Assembly (NCBI GenBank): GCA_934121905.1
Contig: CAKOVI010000001.1
Span: 186,001-250,000 of the forward strand
DNA length: 64,000 nt
DNA from: an uncultured Clostridia bacterium
GTDB taxonomy: Bacteria; Bacillota; Clostridia; TANB77; CAG-508
Reading direction: 5' to 3'
The position numbers and the translations under genes were made by a program. The notes below the pieces were generated by a model, which worked only from the letters and a program-made list of their open reading frames with translations, was not told where the DNA came from and did no database searches. Below are positions 9,230-17,432 of this stretch, piece after piece. Each line of letters opens with the position of its first letter. Position 1 is the stretch's first letter.

Positions 9230-10093
9230 ATGAATGTAGCAAATGAATGGAAAGATTACAAAATAATAGACATGGCAGACGGACAAAAACTAGAAAAGTG
9301 GGGAAACATCACACTTTCAAGACCAGACCCACAAATAATATGGACAAGCAAAAGCTATCCAGAAAAATGGAAAAAAGCAGATGCTATATATTCCAGAAGC
9401 AAAACAGGAGGAGGAGCTTGGAAATACAATAAAAAATTACCAGATAATTGGCAAATAAAATATAAGAATTTAACATTTAATATAAAACCAATGGGCTTTA
9501 AACACACAGGACTATTTCCAGAACAAGCTGTCAACTGGGATTGGATGATAAATAAAATAAAATCATCAAAAAGAGAAATAAAAGTCCTAAACTTATTTGC
9601 ATATACAGGTGGAGCAACAGTAGCTTGCTTGTCAGCAGGGGCATCAGTGTGTCATGTAGATAGTTCAAAAGGAATGGTATCTTGGGCAAAAGAAAATGTT
9701 GCAAGTTCGAAATTGAATGAAAAAAAAGTAAGATATATAATAGATGATGTAAACAAATTTGTAGCAAGAGAAATAAGGAGAGGTAATAAATATGATGCAA
9801 TAATAATGGACCCACCATCATATGGAAGAGGTGCAAAAGGGGAAGTTTGGCAATTTGAAAACAATATTTATGATTTAGTTGAATTATGTACAAAAGTATT
9901 ATCAGATAAACCTCTATTTTTCCTAATAAATTCGTATACAACAGGAATATCAAGTACAGTATTAGCAAATATTTTAAATTTAACAGTAAACAAAGAACAT
10001 AAAGGAAAGATAGAAGCTGGTGAAATTGGCTTACCAATGGAAAACTCACAACTTATTTTACCTTGTGGAATTTATGGAAGATGGGAAGATTAA
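9230..10093 (+). CDS. Class I SAM-dependent rRNA methyltransferase (RlmI-like)
   Basis: The 287-residue protein has the SAM-binding loop NLFAYTGGATVA at about 122-133, an acidic ribose-binding residue in CHVDSSKG, and the DPPSYGRG motif typical of RNA/DNA base methyltransferases of the PF10672 type. It is expected to methylate rRNA; the exact base cannot be told from sequence. It is 3 bp upstream of an RluA-family pseudouridine synthase, a common pairing that suggests a joint rRNA-modification operon. Confidence 0.85.
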   Translation: MNVANEWKDYKIIDMADGQKLEKWGNITLSRPDPQIIWTSKSYPEKWKKADAIYSRSKTGGGAWKYNKKLPDNWQIKYKNLTFNIKPMGFKHTGLFPEQAVNWDWMINKIKSSKREIKVLNLFAYTGGATVACLSAGASVCHVDSSKGMVSWAKENVASSKLNEKKVRYIIDDVNKFVAREIRRGNKYDAIIMDPPSYGRGAKGEVWQFENNIYDLVELCTKVLSDKPLFFLINSYTTGISSTVLANILNLTVNKEHKGKIEAGEIGLPMENSQLILPCGIYGRWED

Positions 10094-10096
10094 AAA

Positions 10097-10757
10097 ATGA
10101 AAGTATTATATGAAGATAATCACATAATAGTTGTAGAAAAAGAGCCTAACATTCCATCACAAGCAGATAAAACAGGTGATATTGATATGTTAACAATGGT
10201 GAAGCAATATATTAAGGAAAAATACAAAAAGCCAGGAGAAGTATATATTGGTTTAGTACATAGGCTAGATAGGCCTGTTGGTGGAATAATGGTATTTGCA
10301 AGAACTTCTAAAGCAGCATCTAGGCTTAGTGAACAAATTAGGAATAAAACTTTTAAAAAGAAATATTTGGCTGTTGTTGATGGAAAATTTGAAAATCCAA
10401 AAGGAAGTTTAGAAGATTATTTATACAAAGACGAAAGAAATAATATAAGTAGAGTTGTAAATAAAGATAAGAAAAATTCAAAACTTGCAAAATTAGATTA
10501 TGAAGTTTTAAATTATGATGATAAAAGAGATTTAAGTTTAGTAAAAATTGATTTACATACTCGGAAGACATCATCAAATTAGAGTTCAAATGGCAAATAG
10601 TGGGCATAGCCTATTTGGAGACCAGAAGTATGGTGTTAGAGGAAAAGGAAAACAGATTAGGTTGTGGGCATATAGTGTGGAATTTGAACATCCAGTGAGA
10701 AAAGAGAAAGTTGAATTTAATGATTATCCTGATTGGAGTATGTGCAAAAATTGTTGA
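10097..10757 (+). CDS. RluA-family pseudouridine synthase, read through a +1 shift
   Basis: The enzyme isomerises uridine to pseudouridine in RNA. The catalytic motif VHRLDRPVGG, with the Asp nucleophile, is near residue 55-65. The second signature of the family, TGRxHQIRVQ, is split between two frames at an in-frame CGG (10562-10564). Skipping the C gives HT-GRHHQIRVQMANSGH and a 219-residue protein of normal length; unshifted reading stops at 161 residues inside the signature. No S4 domain is present, as in the smaller Clostridial members. Confidence 0.92.
10562..10565 (+). other. In-frame CGGA, inferred +1 frameshift (RluA-family gene)
   Basis: The preceding codon is ACT. The shift inserts exactly the Gly of the near-invariant TGRxHQIR motif, so the decoded residue is tightly constrained. 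Confidence 0.92.
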
Positions 10758-10787
10758 TATATAGCGAAAGATTATTGAGAAAAGGTG

Positions 10788-10816
10788 TTGATTTTTTCGA
10801 TAAATTTTAGTATAAT
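10788..10816 (+). promoter_or_regulatory. Promoter of a small convergent RNA
   Basis: TTGATT and TATAAT are separated by 17 bases; no ORF with a ribosome site follows before the terminator at 10895. Confidence 0.7.
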
Positions 10817-10822
10817 GTTAAT

Positions 10823-10923
10823 GAGAATGAAGAGAGAATTTGTTCCTCTTTAATTCAAAGTAATTTATGTATTGACCCATAAAGGGAATAAAAAAGACTA
10901 GAGTTGGCACACTCTAGTCTTTT
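10823..10923 (+). ncRNA. Putative ~100 nt small RNA, convergent to a peptide gene
   Basis: A good promoter ends at 10816, and a strong hairpin (10895-10920, loop TGGCAC) with flanking A/T tracts follows. There is no coding ORF between them. The terminator is shared with the minus-strand peptide gene that ends at 10927, so the 3' ends of the two transcripts would overlap, as in TxpA/RatA type I toxin-antitoxin pairs. The RNA family is not recognised. Confidence 0.55.
10895..10923. terminator. Bidirectional terminator
   Basis: A 10 bp stem AGACTAGAGT/ACTCTAGTCT has an A-tract before it and a T-tract after it. It serves the small RNA (+) and the peptide gene (-). Confidence 0.85.
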
Positions 10924-10926
10924 GCT

Positions 10927-11004
10927 TTAGTCGAATTTCTCAAGTATTTTAAGTATAAGTACTAAAACAATAACTTTTAAAAGTAATTTAATGTATTTTC
11001 CCAT
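10927..11004 (-). CDS. 25-residue hydrophobic peptide, type I toxin candidate
   Basis: The peptide starts MGKYIKLLLKVIVLVLILK and is essentially one membrane helix with a charged tail (EKFD). It has an excellent AAAGGAGGTG ribosome site 6 bases before the ATG and its own promoter (11040-11068). Together with the convergent small RNA it resembles small hydrophobic type I toxins of Firmicutes; no homologue is recognised by eye. Confidence 0.6.
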   Translation of the reverse strand: MGKYIKLLLKVIVLVLILKILEKFD

Positions 11005-11039
11005 AAGTTTCACCTCCTTTCGGAGTTGGGAATGGATAT

Positions 11040-11068
11040 ATTATACAGCAAAAAAATATATCAAACAA
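11040..11068 (-). promoter_or_regulatory. Promoter of the 25-residue peptide gene
   Basis: On the minus strand TTGTTT and TATAAT are separated by 17 bases, about 35 bp upstream of the start codon. Confidence 0.65.
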
Positions 11069-11117
11069 TGTTCAAAGAAAAAAATATTAAAAAAATCAAC
11101 TTTTTTTCAAAAAACAC

Positions 11118-11180
11118 TTGCAAAATAAGAAGAAGTGTATTAGAATTTAATCGAAGTGGAAAAAAGTGGTACAAAGTGGG
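11118..11180 (+). promoter_or_regulatory. mraZ promoter and MraZ operator repeats
   Basis: TTGCAA and TAGAAT with 17 bp spacing (11118-11146) are followed by three GTGGN pentamers at 11156, 11166 and 11176, each separated by exactly 5 bp. This is the arrangement of MraZ-binding repeats known from other bacteria. The operator lies just downstream of the likely transcription start, consistent with autorepression of the cluster. Confidence 0.85.
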
Positions 11181-11193
11181 GTGAAGTTTAACA

Positions 11194-11619
11194 ATGTTGA
11201 TGGGTGAATACGAACATACCTTAGATGCAAAAGGCAGAATCTCAATGCCTGCGAAACTAAGAAAAGATATGGGAGACATTTTTATCCTAACAAAAGGATT
11301 AGATGGGTGTTTATTCGCTTTTTCACAAGAAGAATGGTTAAATTTCGAAACAAAACTAAAAGCCTTACCACTATCAGACAAAAACGCAAGAAACTTTGTA
11401 AGATTTTTCTTGTCAGGAGCCACAGAATGTGAAATAGACAAACAAGGAAGATTTTTAATACCGATGAACTTAAGAACATCGGCAGCATTAGAAAAAGAAG
11501 CAGTAATAATAGGAGTTGGAACGAGAATAGAAATATGGAATAAAGCAACATGGGAAGAAAAAGACAATGAAATATCAGCTGAAGAAATTGCAGAAAACAT
11601 GACAATGCTTGGTATATAA
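11194..11619 (+). CDS. mraZ: Transcriptional regulator MraZ
   Basis: MraZ is the SpoVT/AbrB-like DNA-binding regulator at the head of the division and cell wall (dcw) cluster. Two repeats of the domain are visible: EYEHTLDAKGRISMPAKLR at the start and TECEIDKQGRFLIPMNLR from about residue 75. The protein is 141 residues. The first ATG (11194) lies 10 bases after GGGGTG; ATG 11200 is a second possible start. Operator repeats lie immediately upstream. Confidence 0.95.
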   Translation: MLMGEYEHTLDAKGRISMPAKLRKDMGDIFILTKGLDGCLFAFSQEEWLNFETKLKALPLSDKNARNFVRFFLSGATECEIDKQGRFLIPMNLRTSAALEKEAVIIGVGTRIEIWNKATWEEKDNEISAEEIAENMTMLGI

Positions 11620-12068
11620 TCTTTTCGAAAAGAAAAGTTTATATAATAATCAAAACCAAAAAAATTTGGGGGAATTGATTATGTTAAAAAACAAAAGAGA
11701 AAAATACGAAAGAAAAAAATCAAAAGATGAAAATTAAGGAAAACAAAAGATAAATACATAAGGTTTAACAAAGGACAAACCTTTAAAGGAAAATTACTTA
11801 CAAATTTTGGTATACAAAAGTAAAAAATACCAAAGAAATCCCTATTTCAAACCAAAGAAAAAATCAAACAAAAGCAAAAAGTACCAAAGTAAAATATAAA
11901 CAAAAGAAATGTACACACATAGGAAAAAAATACATATGATGTCAGTACATAGGAAAATTTATACATAAGAAAATCAAAGCAGCTGGTATTTTTTGCATAA
12001 TACTAGCTGCTTAATGCATATAGAAAAAATAGAAAGGAGATACTTATTAAAAAGATAAGTATATCAAT
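11620..12068 (+). other. Intergenic region between mraZ and rsmH
   Basis: This 449 bp stretch has only an 18-codon ORF (11681-11737, after GGGGGAATT; rich in Lys/Glu) that may or may not be made, and a hairpin GCAGCTGGTATT/AATACTAGCTGC at 11980-12013 without a T-run. The rest is A-rich and unstructured by eye. A gap of this size is unusual within a dcw cluster. Confidence 0.5.
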
Positions 12069-12071
12069 GTG
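12033..12071 (+). promoter_or_regulatory. Split ribosome site of rsmH bridged by a hairpin
   Basis: AAAGGAG (12033-12039) is 29 bases from the GTG start (12069), too far for direct use. An 8 bp hairpin, ATACTTAT/ATAAGTAT (12040-12062), fills the gap and would leave an effective spacing of 6. No alternative ATG/GTG/TTG in frame exists back to the stop at 12048. Confidence 0.55.
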
Positions 12072-13002
12072 GAATTTAAACATAAGCCAGTATTATTAAA
12101 TGAATGTATAGAAGGACTAAAAATAAAAAAAGATGGAATCTACGTAGATGGAACCCTTCGGAGGAGCAGGACACAGTAAAGAAATTGTAAAGCAATTAGA
12201 CAAAGAAAAGGGACTATTAATAGGAATTGATAGAGACGAAGAAGCCTTGCAAGCTGCTAAGCAAAATTTGGAAGAATATAAAAATGTAAAATATGTACAT
12301 GGAAATCATGATGATATACAGGAAATTTTGCAAGAATTAAACATAGAAAAAGTTGATGGAATACTATTAGATTTGGGAGTTTCATCATATCAGCTTGATG
12401 AAAGAAATCGTGGTTTTAGTTATTTAGGCTCAAATGAACTAGATATGAGAATGGACAAAAGTCAAAGATTAACAGCAATGGAGGTTGTAAATAATTACAA
12501 AGAAGAACATTTAGCAAATATAATATATGAATATGGCGAGGAAAGATTTTCAAGAAATATTGCTAAAAATATTTGTATAGAAAGAAGAAAAAAGAAAATT
12601 GAGACAACAGATGAGCTTGTAAAAATTATAGAAAAGTCGATACCACATTTAAATCCCAAAGAAGGACATCCAGCAAAAAGAACTTTCCAAGCAATTAGAA
12701 TAGAAGTAAACAACGAAATAAAACCTTTAGAAGATACCATTGCAAAATCAATAGAAGTTTTAAACAAAGGTGGAAGATTATGTGTAATTACATTCCATTC
12801 TTTAGAAGATAGAGCAGTAAAACAAGCAATGAACAGAGCTAAAGGAAATTGCACTTGCCCAAAAGACATACCTTATTGTGTATGTGGAGCAAAAGAATTA
12901 GGCAAAGTAATTACAAGAAAACCAATAGTAGCAAGCAAAGAAGAACAAATGGAAAATTCAAGATCTAAAAGTGCTAAATTAAGGATTTTTGAGAAAATAT
13001 AA
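12069..13002 (+). CDS. rsmH: 16S rRNA (cytosine-1402-N4) methyltransferase, read through a +1 shift
   Basis: RsmH methylates N4 of C1402 in the ribosomal P site, tuning start-codon choice and decoding. The protein starts VEFKHKPVLLNECIEG, and the SAM motif DGTLGGAGHS is interrupted by an in-frame CGG (12159-12161). Skipping its C gives 310 residues, the usual length; without it translation stops after 36 residues. Later motifs GILLDLGVSSYQLDE and ITFHSLEDRAVK are intact. No other in-frame start would retain the N-terminus. A gene that sets P-site fidelity itself needs a frameshift. Confidence 0.95.
12159..12162 (+). other. In-frame CGGA, inferred +1 frameshift (rsmH)
   Basis: The preceding codon is CTT. 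The shift gives the first Gly of the invariant TLGGAGHS loop of the SAM-binding site, so one residue per four bases is required. Confidence 0.95.
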
Positions 13003-13047
13003 GAAGGATAAACATACAAAAAGAAAAGAGGTGAATTTTAATAACTT

Positions 13048-13569
13048 ATGGATAGATTTGACTTTGAATTTGGGACAACACCAAAAAAACTTGAACCAGA
13101 TTATGATTCAAGAAAAATAAAAAAATCTAAAGAAGAAATAAAAAGACAAATAAAGATTAATGAAAGACAGAAAAAAGAGGCTTTAAAATTAGAGAAAAAG
13201 AAGCATAACAAAAATGTGGCTTTGGTTGCAGCAATCTTTTTAATATTGCTTACTATAAGTTATAGAAGTTCACTAATAAATGAAAGATTTAATGATATTC
13301 AGTCTTCAAAAGAAAAATTAGCATCTATTCAGAAAACTAATGGACAATTAGAAGTTAGTATTGAGAGTAGTCTTAATCTTAGTAATGTAAAAAATGCAGC
13401 TAAGGAAAAATTAGGAATGCAGGATTTGGATAATAGCCAAAAAGTTTATGTTACTTTGGATAAAAAAGATTATGTTGAAGGTGCAGCTGAATCTGTTAGT
13501 ATAGATGATGAAGATACAAACGATACAAAATGGTATAAAAAAATTATTAGTAAAATATTAGGAAAATAG
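13048..13569 (+). CDS. FtsL-like septum protein
   Basis: The 173-residue protein has a long charged cytoplasmic N-terminus, one transmembrane helix at about residues 56-72 (ALVAAIFLILLTISY) and an extracytoplasmic coiled-coil with KLGM near residue 129. This topology and its position after rsmH match FtsL, a scaffold of the divisome. FtsL sequences diverge strongly, so the call rests on layout. ftsI and mraY do not follow: a terminator-like hairpin at 13572-13604 ends the cluster. Confidence 0.75.
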   Translation: MDRFDFEFGTTPKKLEPDYDSRKIKKSKEEIKRQIKINERQKKEALKLEKKKHNKNVALVAAIFLILLTISYRSSLINERFNDIQSSKEKLASIQKTNGQLEVSIESSLNLSNVKNAAKEKLGMQDLDNSQKVYVTLDKKDYVEGAAESVSIDDEDTNDTKWYKKIISKILGK

Positions 13570-13571
13570 GT

Positions 13572-13604
13572 TAAGAAGTTGATGAAGAGCTTCTTAGCTT
13601 TTTT
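13572..13604 (+). terminator. Terminator after the FtsL-like gene
   Basis: TAAGAAG and CTTCTTA form a 7 bp stem with an 11-base loop, followed by GCTTTTTTATA. Confidence 0.6.
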
Positions 13605-13845
13605 ATAATTTTATAAAAAGAGCAGATATAAAGTCTGCCCTTGAAATAGTCGCGAGACTATATACATTTATTTCAGTATAAATACTGGATTACAATGTAA
13701 TAATATTATATACAAAAAAATCAAAAATATAAATAAAAAAGACGATAGCTTAATTGCTATCGGATTAAAATGATTACGTTGTTTCCAACGGATTACAATG
13801 TTTTATTGAATTAATTATATCATATTTATAGAAAAAGTCAAATTT
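13605..13845. other. Intergenic region with hairpins
   Basis: It holds a GCAGA/TCTGC hairpin (about 13623-13639), a CGATAGC/GCTATCG hairpin with T-tract usable as terminator for the minus-strand toxin gene (about 13741-13765), and two copies of GGATTACAATGT. No ORF with a ribosome site was seen. Confidence 0.5.
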
Positions 13846-14325
13846 TTATTTTAAATTTGTTAAGGAATAATAATCTATTAGGGCCTGATTTATATTGTTC
13901 CAGTCTTTTTGAGAAATTTTTACCAACTTTCCTTTTAACCTAAAAGGATTTAAAATTCTTAATTTACTAACATTTCGTAATTGTTCAATTAGGGCTGTAG
14001 AATTTTGGTTTTCTAAGTCTATATGATACCATCTTGTGTCATTCATTCTTTCAGATGTTAATGGTATAATGGTACATACTTTAGATTCTTTTTTTGTTTT
14101 GGTTACTATAATAGGTCTTATTTTATTTTGTTCACTACCAATATTTATACCTAAATTGCACCAATAAATATAATTATTTGTAATTGGAAAAGTAGGTATT
14201 TTTTTATTGAATTTTATTATTGCTTTATTTTTAGTCCATTGAGCATATTCAATTCCTAAATTTTTATCTACCGTAGATAATATTTCCGCTGTTTCATTCA
14301 GATGATTTTTTATATTTGAAATCAC
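13846..14325 (-). CDS. PemK/MazF-family endoribonuclease toxin
   Basis: The 159-residue protein has a helical N-terminal extension of about 45 residues and then a MazF-type core: YWCNLGINIGSEQNKIRPIIV near the start of the barrel and CTIIPLTSE, both typical of mRNA-cleaving PemK/MazF toxins. It begins with GTG, with AAAGGAGG 7 bases upstream. No separate antitoxin ORF is adjacent, so the N-terminal extension may have that role or the gene may be solitary. Confidence 0.8.
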   Translation of the reverse strand: MISNIKNHLNETAEILSTVDKNLGIEYAQWTKNKAIIKFNKKIPTFPITNNYIYWCNLGINIGSEQNKIRPIIVTKTKKESKVCTIIPLTSERMNDTRWYHIDLENQNSTALIEQLRNVSKLRILNPFRLKGKLVKISQKDWNNINQALIDYYSLTNLK

Positions 14326-14421
14326 TTAAGTGCCTCCTTTCTTTGATATATTTTATAATATATATTTTATATCAATATAGGCTAAATGGCAATATTTTAC
14401 GAAAAAATTTTATATTAATTA

Positions 14422-14461
14422 CGAACAAATATTTGACAAAGAGAAAAATCTATGATATATT
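14422..14461 (+). promoter_or_regulatory. LexA-type SOS box over the promoter of the Y-family polymerase
   Basis: CGAACAAATATTTG (14422-14435) matches the Gram-positive LexA consensus CGAACRNRYGTTYG except at one position. It overlaps a consensus TTGACA (14433-14438), 17 bp from TATATT (14456-14461). Confidence 0.7.
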
Positions 14462-14485
14462 ATAGTGGAGTTAGAGGTGGGGCTT

Positions 14486-15976
14486 ATGAATAAGATATAT
14501 GTATCAATAGACTTAAAGAGTTTTTATGCATCAGTAGAATGCCAAGAAAGAGGATTAGACCCAAATATTACAAATTTGGTCGTAGCAGACGAAAGCAGAA
14601 CTTCAAAAACAATATGTTTAGCGGTAAGTCCATCATTAAAAGCTTATAAAATACCAGGAAGAGTAAGATTATATGAATTAATCCAAAAAGTAAATCAAAT
14701 AAATTTTGAAAGAAGGAGAAAAATAAAAGGTTTAGAATTTGAAGGAAAATCATATAATGAAATAGAATTAAAGAAAAATCCGAAACTAGAATTAGATTAT
14801 ATAATAGCACCTCCAAGAATGGCATTTTATATGAAATATAGTACAAAAATATATAATATATATTTAAAATATTTTTCAGAGGAAGATATATATGTATATT
14901 CAATAGATGAAATATTTTGTGATATAACACCATATTTAAAAATATACAAAATGAGTGCAAAAGACTTAGTAACCAAAGTAATACAAGATGTATATGAAAC
15001 AACAGGAATAACAGCAACTGCGGGAATAGGAACAAATTTATATCTATGCAAAGTTGCAATGGATATAGTTGCAAAACACGCAAAACCAGATAAAAATGGT
15101 GTAAGAATAGCAGGACTTGATGAAATGACATATAGAAAACTATTATGGTCGCATATGCCAATAACAGACTTTTGGAGAGTGGGAAAAGGATATAGTAAAA
15201 AGCTAGAAAAACATGGAATATACACAATGGGAGATGTAGCAAGAACATCATTAGAAAATGAAGAATTATTATATAAATTATTTGGAATCAATGCAGAATT
15301 ACTAATAGACCATGCTTGGGGATATGAACCATGTACAATAAAAGACATAAAATCATACAAACCAGCATCAAATAGTATAAGTTCAGGACAAGTTTTACAT
15401 TGTCCATACGACTGTGAAAAGACTAGGTTAATAGTTAAAGAAATGACGGAATTATTGGCATTAGACCTAGTAGAAAAACATCTAGTTACAGACCAAATAG
15501 TACTAACAATAGGTTATGATGTAGAAAACTTAAAAAATAGTTCTATAAGAAAGTTATATAATGGAGAAATTACAGAAGATAGGTATGGAAGAAAAGTTCC
15601 AAAACATGCACATGGAACTGTAAATTTAGACCATAAAACATCATCAACAAAATTAATTATGGAAGCTGTTATGAACTTATATGACAGAATTATAAATGAT
15701 AAACTCCTTACAAGAAGAATAAATATAACAGCCAATAAGGTAATAAGAGAAACAGAAGTAGATAAAAAAAATGAATATGAACAAATAGATTTATTTACAA
15801 ATTACGAAGAAATTAATAAAAGAAAAAAACAAGAAGAAAAGGAAAAAAATTTACAATATACAATGATTAATATAAAAAAGAAATATGGAAAAAATGCTAT
15901 TCTAAAAGGAATGAATTTAGTTGAAGGAGGAACAACAATAGAAAGAAATGGACAAGTAGGGGGACATAAGGAATAA
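14486..15976 (+). CDS. Y-family lesion-bypass DNA polymerase (UvrX/UmuC-like)
   Basis: The polymerase copies damaged DNA. It starts IYVSIDLKSFYASVEC (first catalytic Asp) and has the second acidic pair in VYSIDEIFCDI near residue 145. A little-finger domain and a C-terminal extension follow. Length is 496 residues from the ATG at 14486, preferred over a GTG at 14465 because GAGGTGG lies between them. An SOS box overlaps its promoter, and a YolD-like gene follows, the standard Firmicute pairing. Confidence 0.93.
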   Translation: MNKIYVSIDLKSFYASVECQERGLDPNITNLVVADESRTSKTICLAVSPSLKAYKIPGRVRLYELIQKVNQINFERRRKIKGLEFEGKSYNEIELKKNPKLELDYIIAPPRMAFYMKYSTKIYNIYLKYFSEEDIYVYSIDEIFCDITPYLKIYKMSAKDLVTKVIQDVYETTGITATAGIGTNLYLCKVAMDIVAKHAKPDKNGVRIAGLDEMTYRKLLWSHMPITDFWRVGKGYSKKLEKHGIYTMGDVARTSLENEELLYKLFGINAELLIDHAWGYEPCTIKDIKSYKPASNSISSGQVLHCPYDCEKTRLIVKEMTELLALDLVEKHLVTDQIVLTIGYDVENLKNSSIRKLYNGEITEDRYGRKVPKHAHGTVNLDHKTSSTKLIMEAVMNLYDRIINDKLLTRRINITANKVIRETEVDKKNEYEQIDLFTNYEEINKRKKQEEKEKNLQYTMINIKKKYGKNAILKGMNLVEGGTTIERNGQVGGHKE

Positions 15977-15990
15977 AAGGAGAATATAAA

Positions 15991-16209
15991 ATGAGAAGCA
16001 ATTTTGAAAAATATAAAGATATTATAAATTTACCTCATCATGTATCAAAAAAACATCCTCAAATGACAATCGAGGCACGAGCTGCACAATTTGGAGCATT
16101 TGCAGCACTTACTGGATATGAAGATGAGATTGAAGAAATGGCAAAGATTAGTATTGAAGAAAGAGAGTTAGGAAATGGCATCGAATACGAAGAAAAAATT
16201 GAAGAATGA
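15991..16209 (+). CDS. YolD-like protein
   Basis: This 72-residue protein matches the N-terminal part of YolD-like proteins that accompany Y-family polymerases: INLPHHVSKKHPQM, ARAAQFGAFAALTGYEDEI. It starts 15 bp after the polymerase behind GGAG. Relatives are often longer (about 110-120 residues), so it may be shortened. The next ORF overlaps its end by 35 bases in another frame, with no CGG in the overlap. Confidence 0.8.
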   Translation: MRSNFEKYKDIINLPHHVSKKHPQMTIEARAAQFGAFAALTGYEDEIEEMAKISIEERELGNGIEYEEKIEE

Positions 16210-16462
16210 TATTAAGAAAATATATAAAGAACCTATAAAAGAAGAAATGGAAACTACTATAAACGTTTTGTATAAAGAAAAGAAGCTATCTATTTATACA
16301 AATAAGGTGGATTTGCAAAAACAATTAAATAAGCTTATAGGTAAGCCTATTAGAGAATATAAAATAAAACGAAGTATTTGTGGTAGTTTGTGGGAAATAT
16401 CTTTGGATGACAAGATAAAAATTCAAAAAGTTATTGTGAAGGCAAATGTGTATGAATTGTGA
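16175..16462 (+). CDS. Basic protein of unknown function overlapping the YolD-like gene
   Basis: The 95-residue lysine-rich protein (MASNTKKKLKNDIKKIY...) is not recognised. Its ATG lies within the YolD-like ORF behind TTAGGA, so translation may be coupled. It is not a frameshift product of the CGG type. The alternative is the tail of an older fused gene. Confidence 0.5.
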   Translation: MASNTKKKLKNDIKKIYKEPIKEEMETTINVLYKEKKLSIYTNKVDLQKQLNKLIGKPIREYKIKRSICGSLWEISLDDKIKIQKVIVKANVYEL

Positions 16463-16477
16463 AAAAAGGAGTAATAA

Positions 16478-17032
16478 ATGCAAGAAAAAGTTAGATGCAA
16501 ATGGTGTAATTTAAAAAATTCCTTATATGTAAAATACCATGATGAAGAATGGTGTAAACCAAATTTTAATGATAAATATTTATATGAAATGCTTATACTA
16601 GAATCTTTCCAGGCAGGACTTTCGTGGGAATGCATATTAAACAAAAGAGAAGATTTTAGAAAAGCATATGATAATTTTGATATTGACAAAGTGTGTAAAT
16701 ACGATGATTATAAAATAAAGCAATTATTGTTAAATGAAAAAATCATAAGGAACAAATTAAAAATAAAATCCAGTATAAATAATTCGAAAATATTTAAAAA
16801 TATACAAGAAGAATATGGGACATTTTACAATTATTTAAAAAGATTTATAAATGGGAAAACATTTTATGAAGTTGATAAAACAACATCAGAACTATCTGAT
16901 TCAATTTCAAAGGATTTGCAAAAAAGAGGAATGAAATTTGTTGGAAGTACAATAATATACTCCTATTTGCAAGCTATAGGAGTTATTTATTCACATGATA
17001 AACAATGTTTTTTATATAATATAGGAGTTTAA
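16478..17032 (+). CDS. tag: DNA-3-methyladenine glycosylase I
   Basis: Tag excises 3-methyladenine in base excision repair. The 184-residue protein carries RCKWCN with zinc-binding cysteine, YHDEEW, and the catalytic region LESFQAGLSWECILNKR at about 43-59. The C-terminal Cys/His zinc ligands lie in KRGMKFVGSTIIYSYLQAIG and YSHDKQC. Its start follows the previous ORF by 15 bp and it sits in a run of DNA-repair genes. Confidence 0.93.
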   Translation: MQEKVRCKWCNLKNSLYVKYHDEEWCKPNFNDKYLYEMLILESFQAGLSWECILNKREDFRKAYDNFDIDKVCKYDDYKIKQLLLNEKIIRNKLKIKSSINNSKIFKNIQEEYGTFYNYLKRFINGKTFYEVDKTTSELSDSISKDLQKRGMKFVGSTIIYSYLQAIGVIYSHDKQCFLYNIGV

Positions 17033-17035
17033 AAA

Positions 17036-17416
17036 ATGAGTAATAAAAGTAGAAAATTTAAAGTAAAATCAAAGAAATTAATTAATAGTTTTAAATATGC
17101 AATACAGGGGATTTTTTCATCATTTAAGAACGAAAGAAATATGAAAATACATATTTTTATAATGTTTTTAATTATTATTTCTGGAATTATATTAAAGATA
17201 AATAAATATGAATGGATTATTTGTATATTATGTTTTGCAATAGTAATTAGTGGAGAACTTTTTAATACAGCAATTGAAACAGTTGTTGATATGGTAATGC
17301 CATATAAAAACGACAAGGCAAAAATCGCAAAAGATATTTCAGCAGGAGCAGTACTGACTTTAGCTATTGGAGCCGCTATAGTTGGAGTAATAATATTTGT
17401 TCCAAAAATATTTTAG
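17036..17416 (+). CDS. dgkA: Diacylglycerol/undecaprenol kinase family protein
   Basis: This small integral membrane kinase recycles undecaprenol or diacylglycerol. The 126-residue protein has three transmembrane helices and the family signature GELFNTAIETVVDM followed by AKDISAGAVL. It begins 3 bp after tag. Confidence 0.92.
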   Translation: MSNKSRKFKVKSKKLINSFKYAIQGIFSSFKNERNMKIHIFIMFLIIISGIILKINKYEWIICILCFAIVISGELFNTAIETVVDMVMPYKNDKAKIAKDISAGAVLTLAIGAAIVGVIIFVPKIF

Positions 17417-17432
17417 GGAGATTTTAATATAA

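Noticed and set aside
15991..16462. YolD-like gene and overlapping ORF as a frameshifted single gene
   Set aside because: No CGG lies in the overlap, and the second ORF does not resemble the usual YolD C-terminus; treated as two ORFs.
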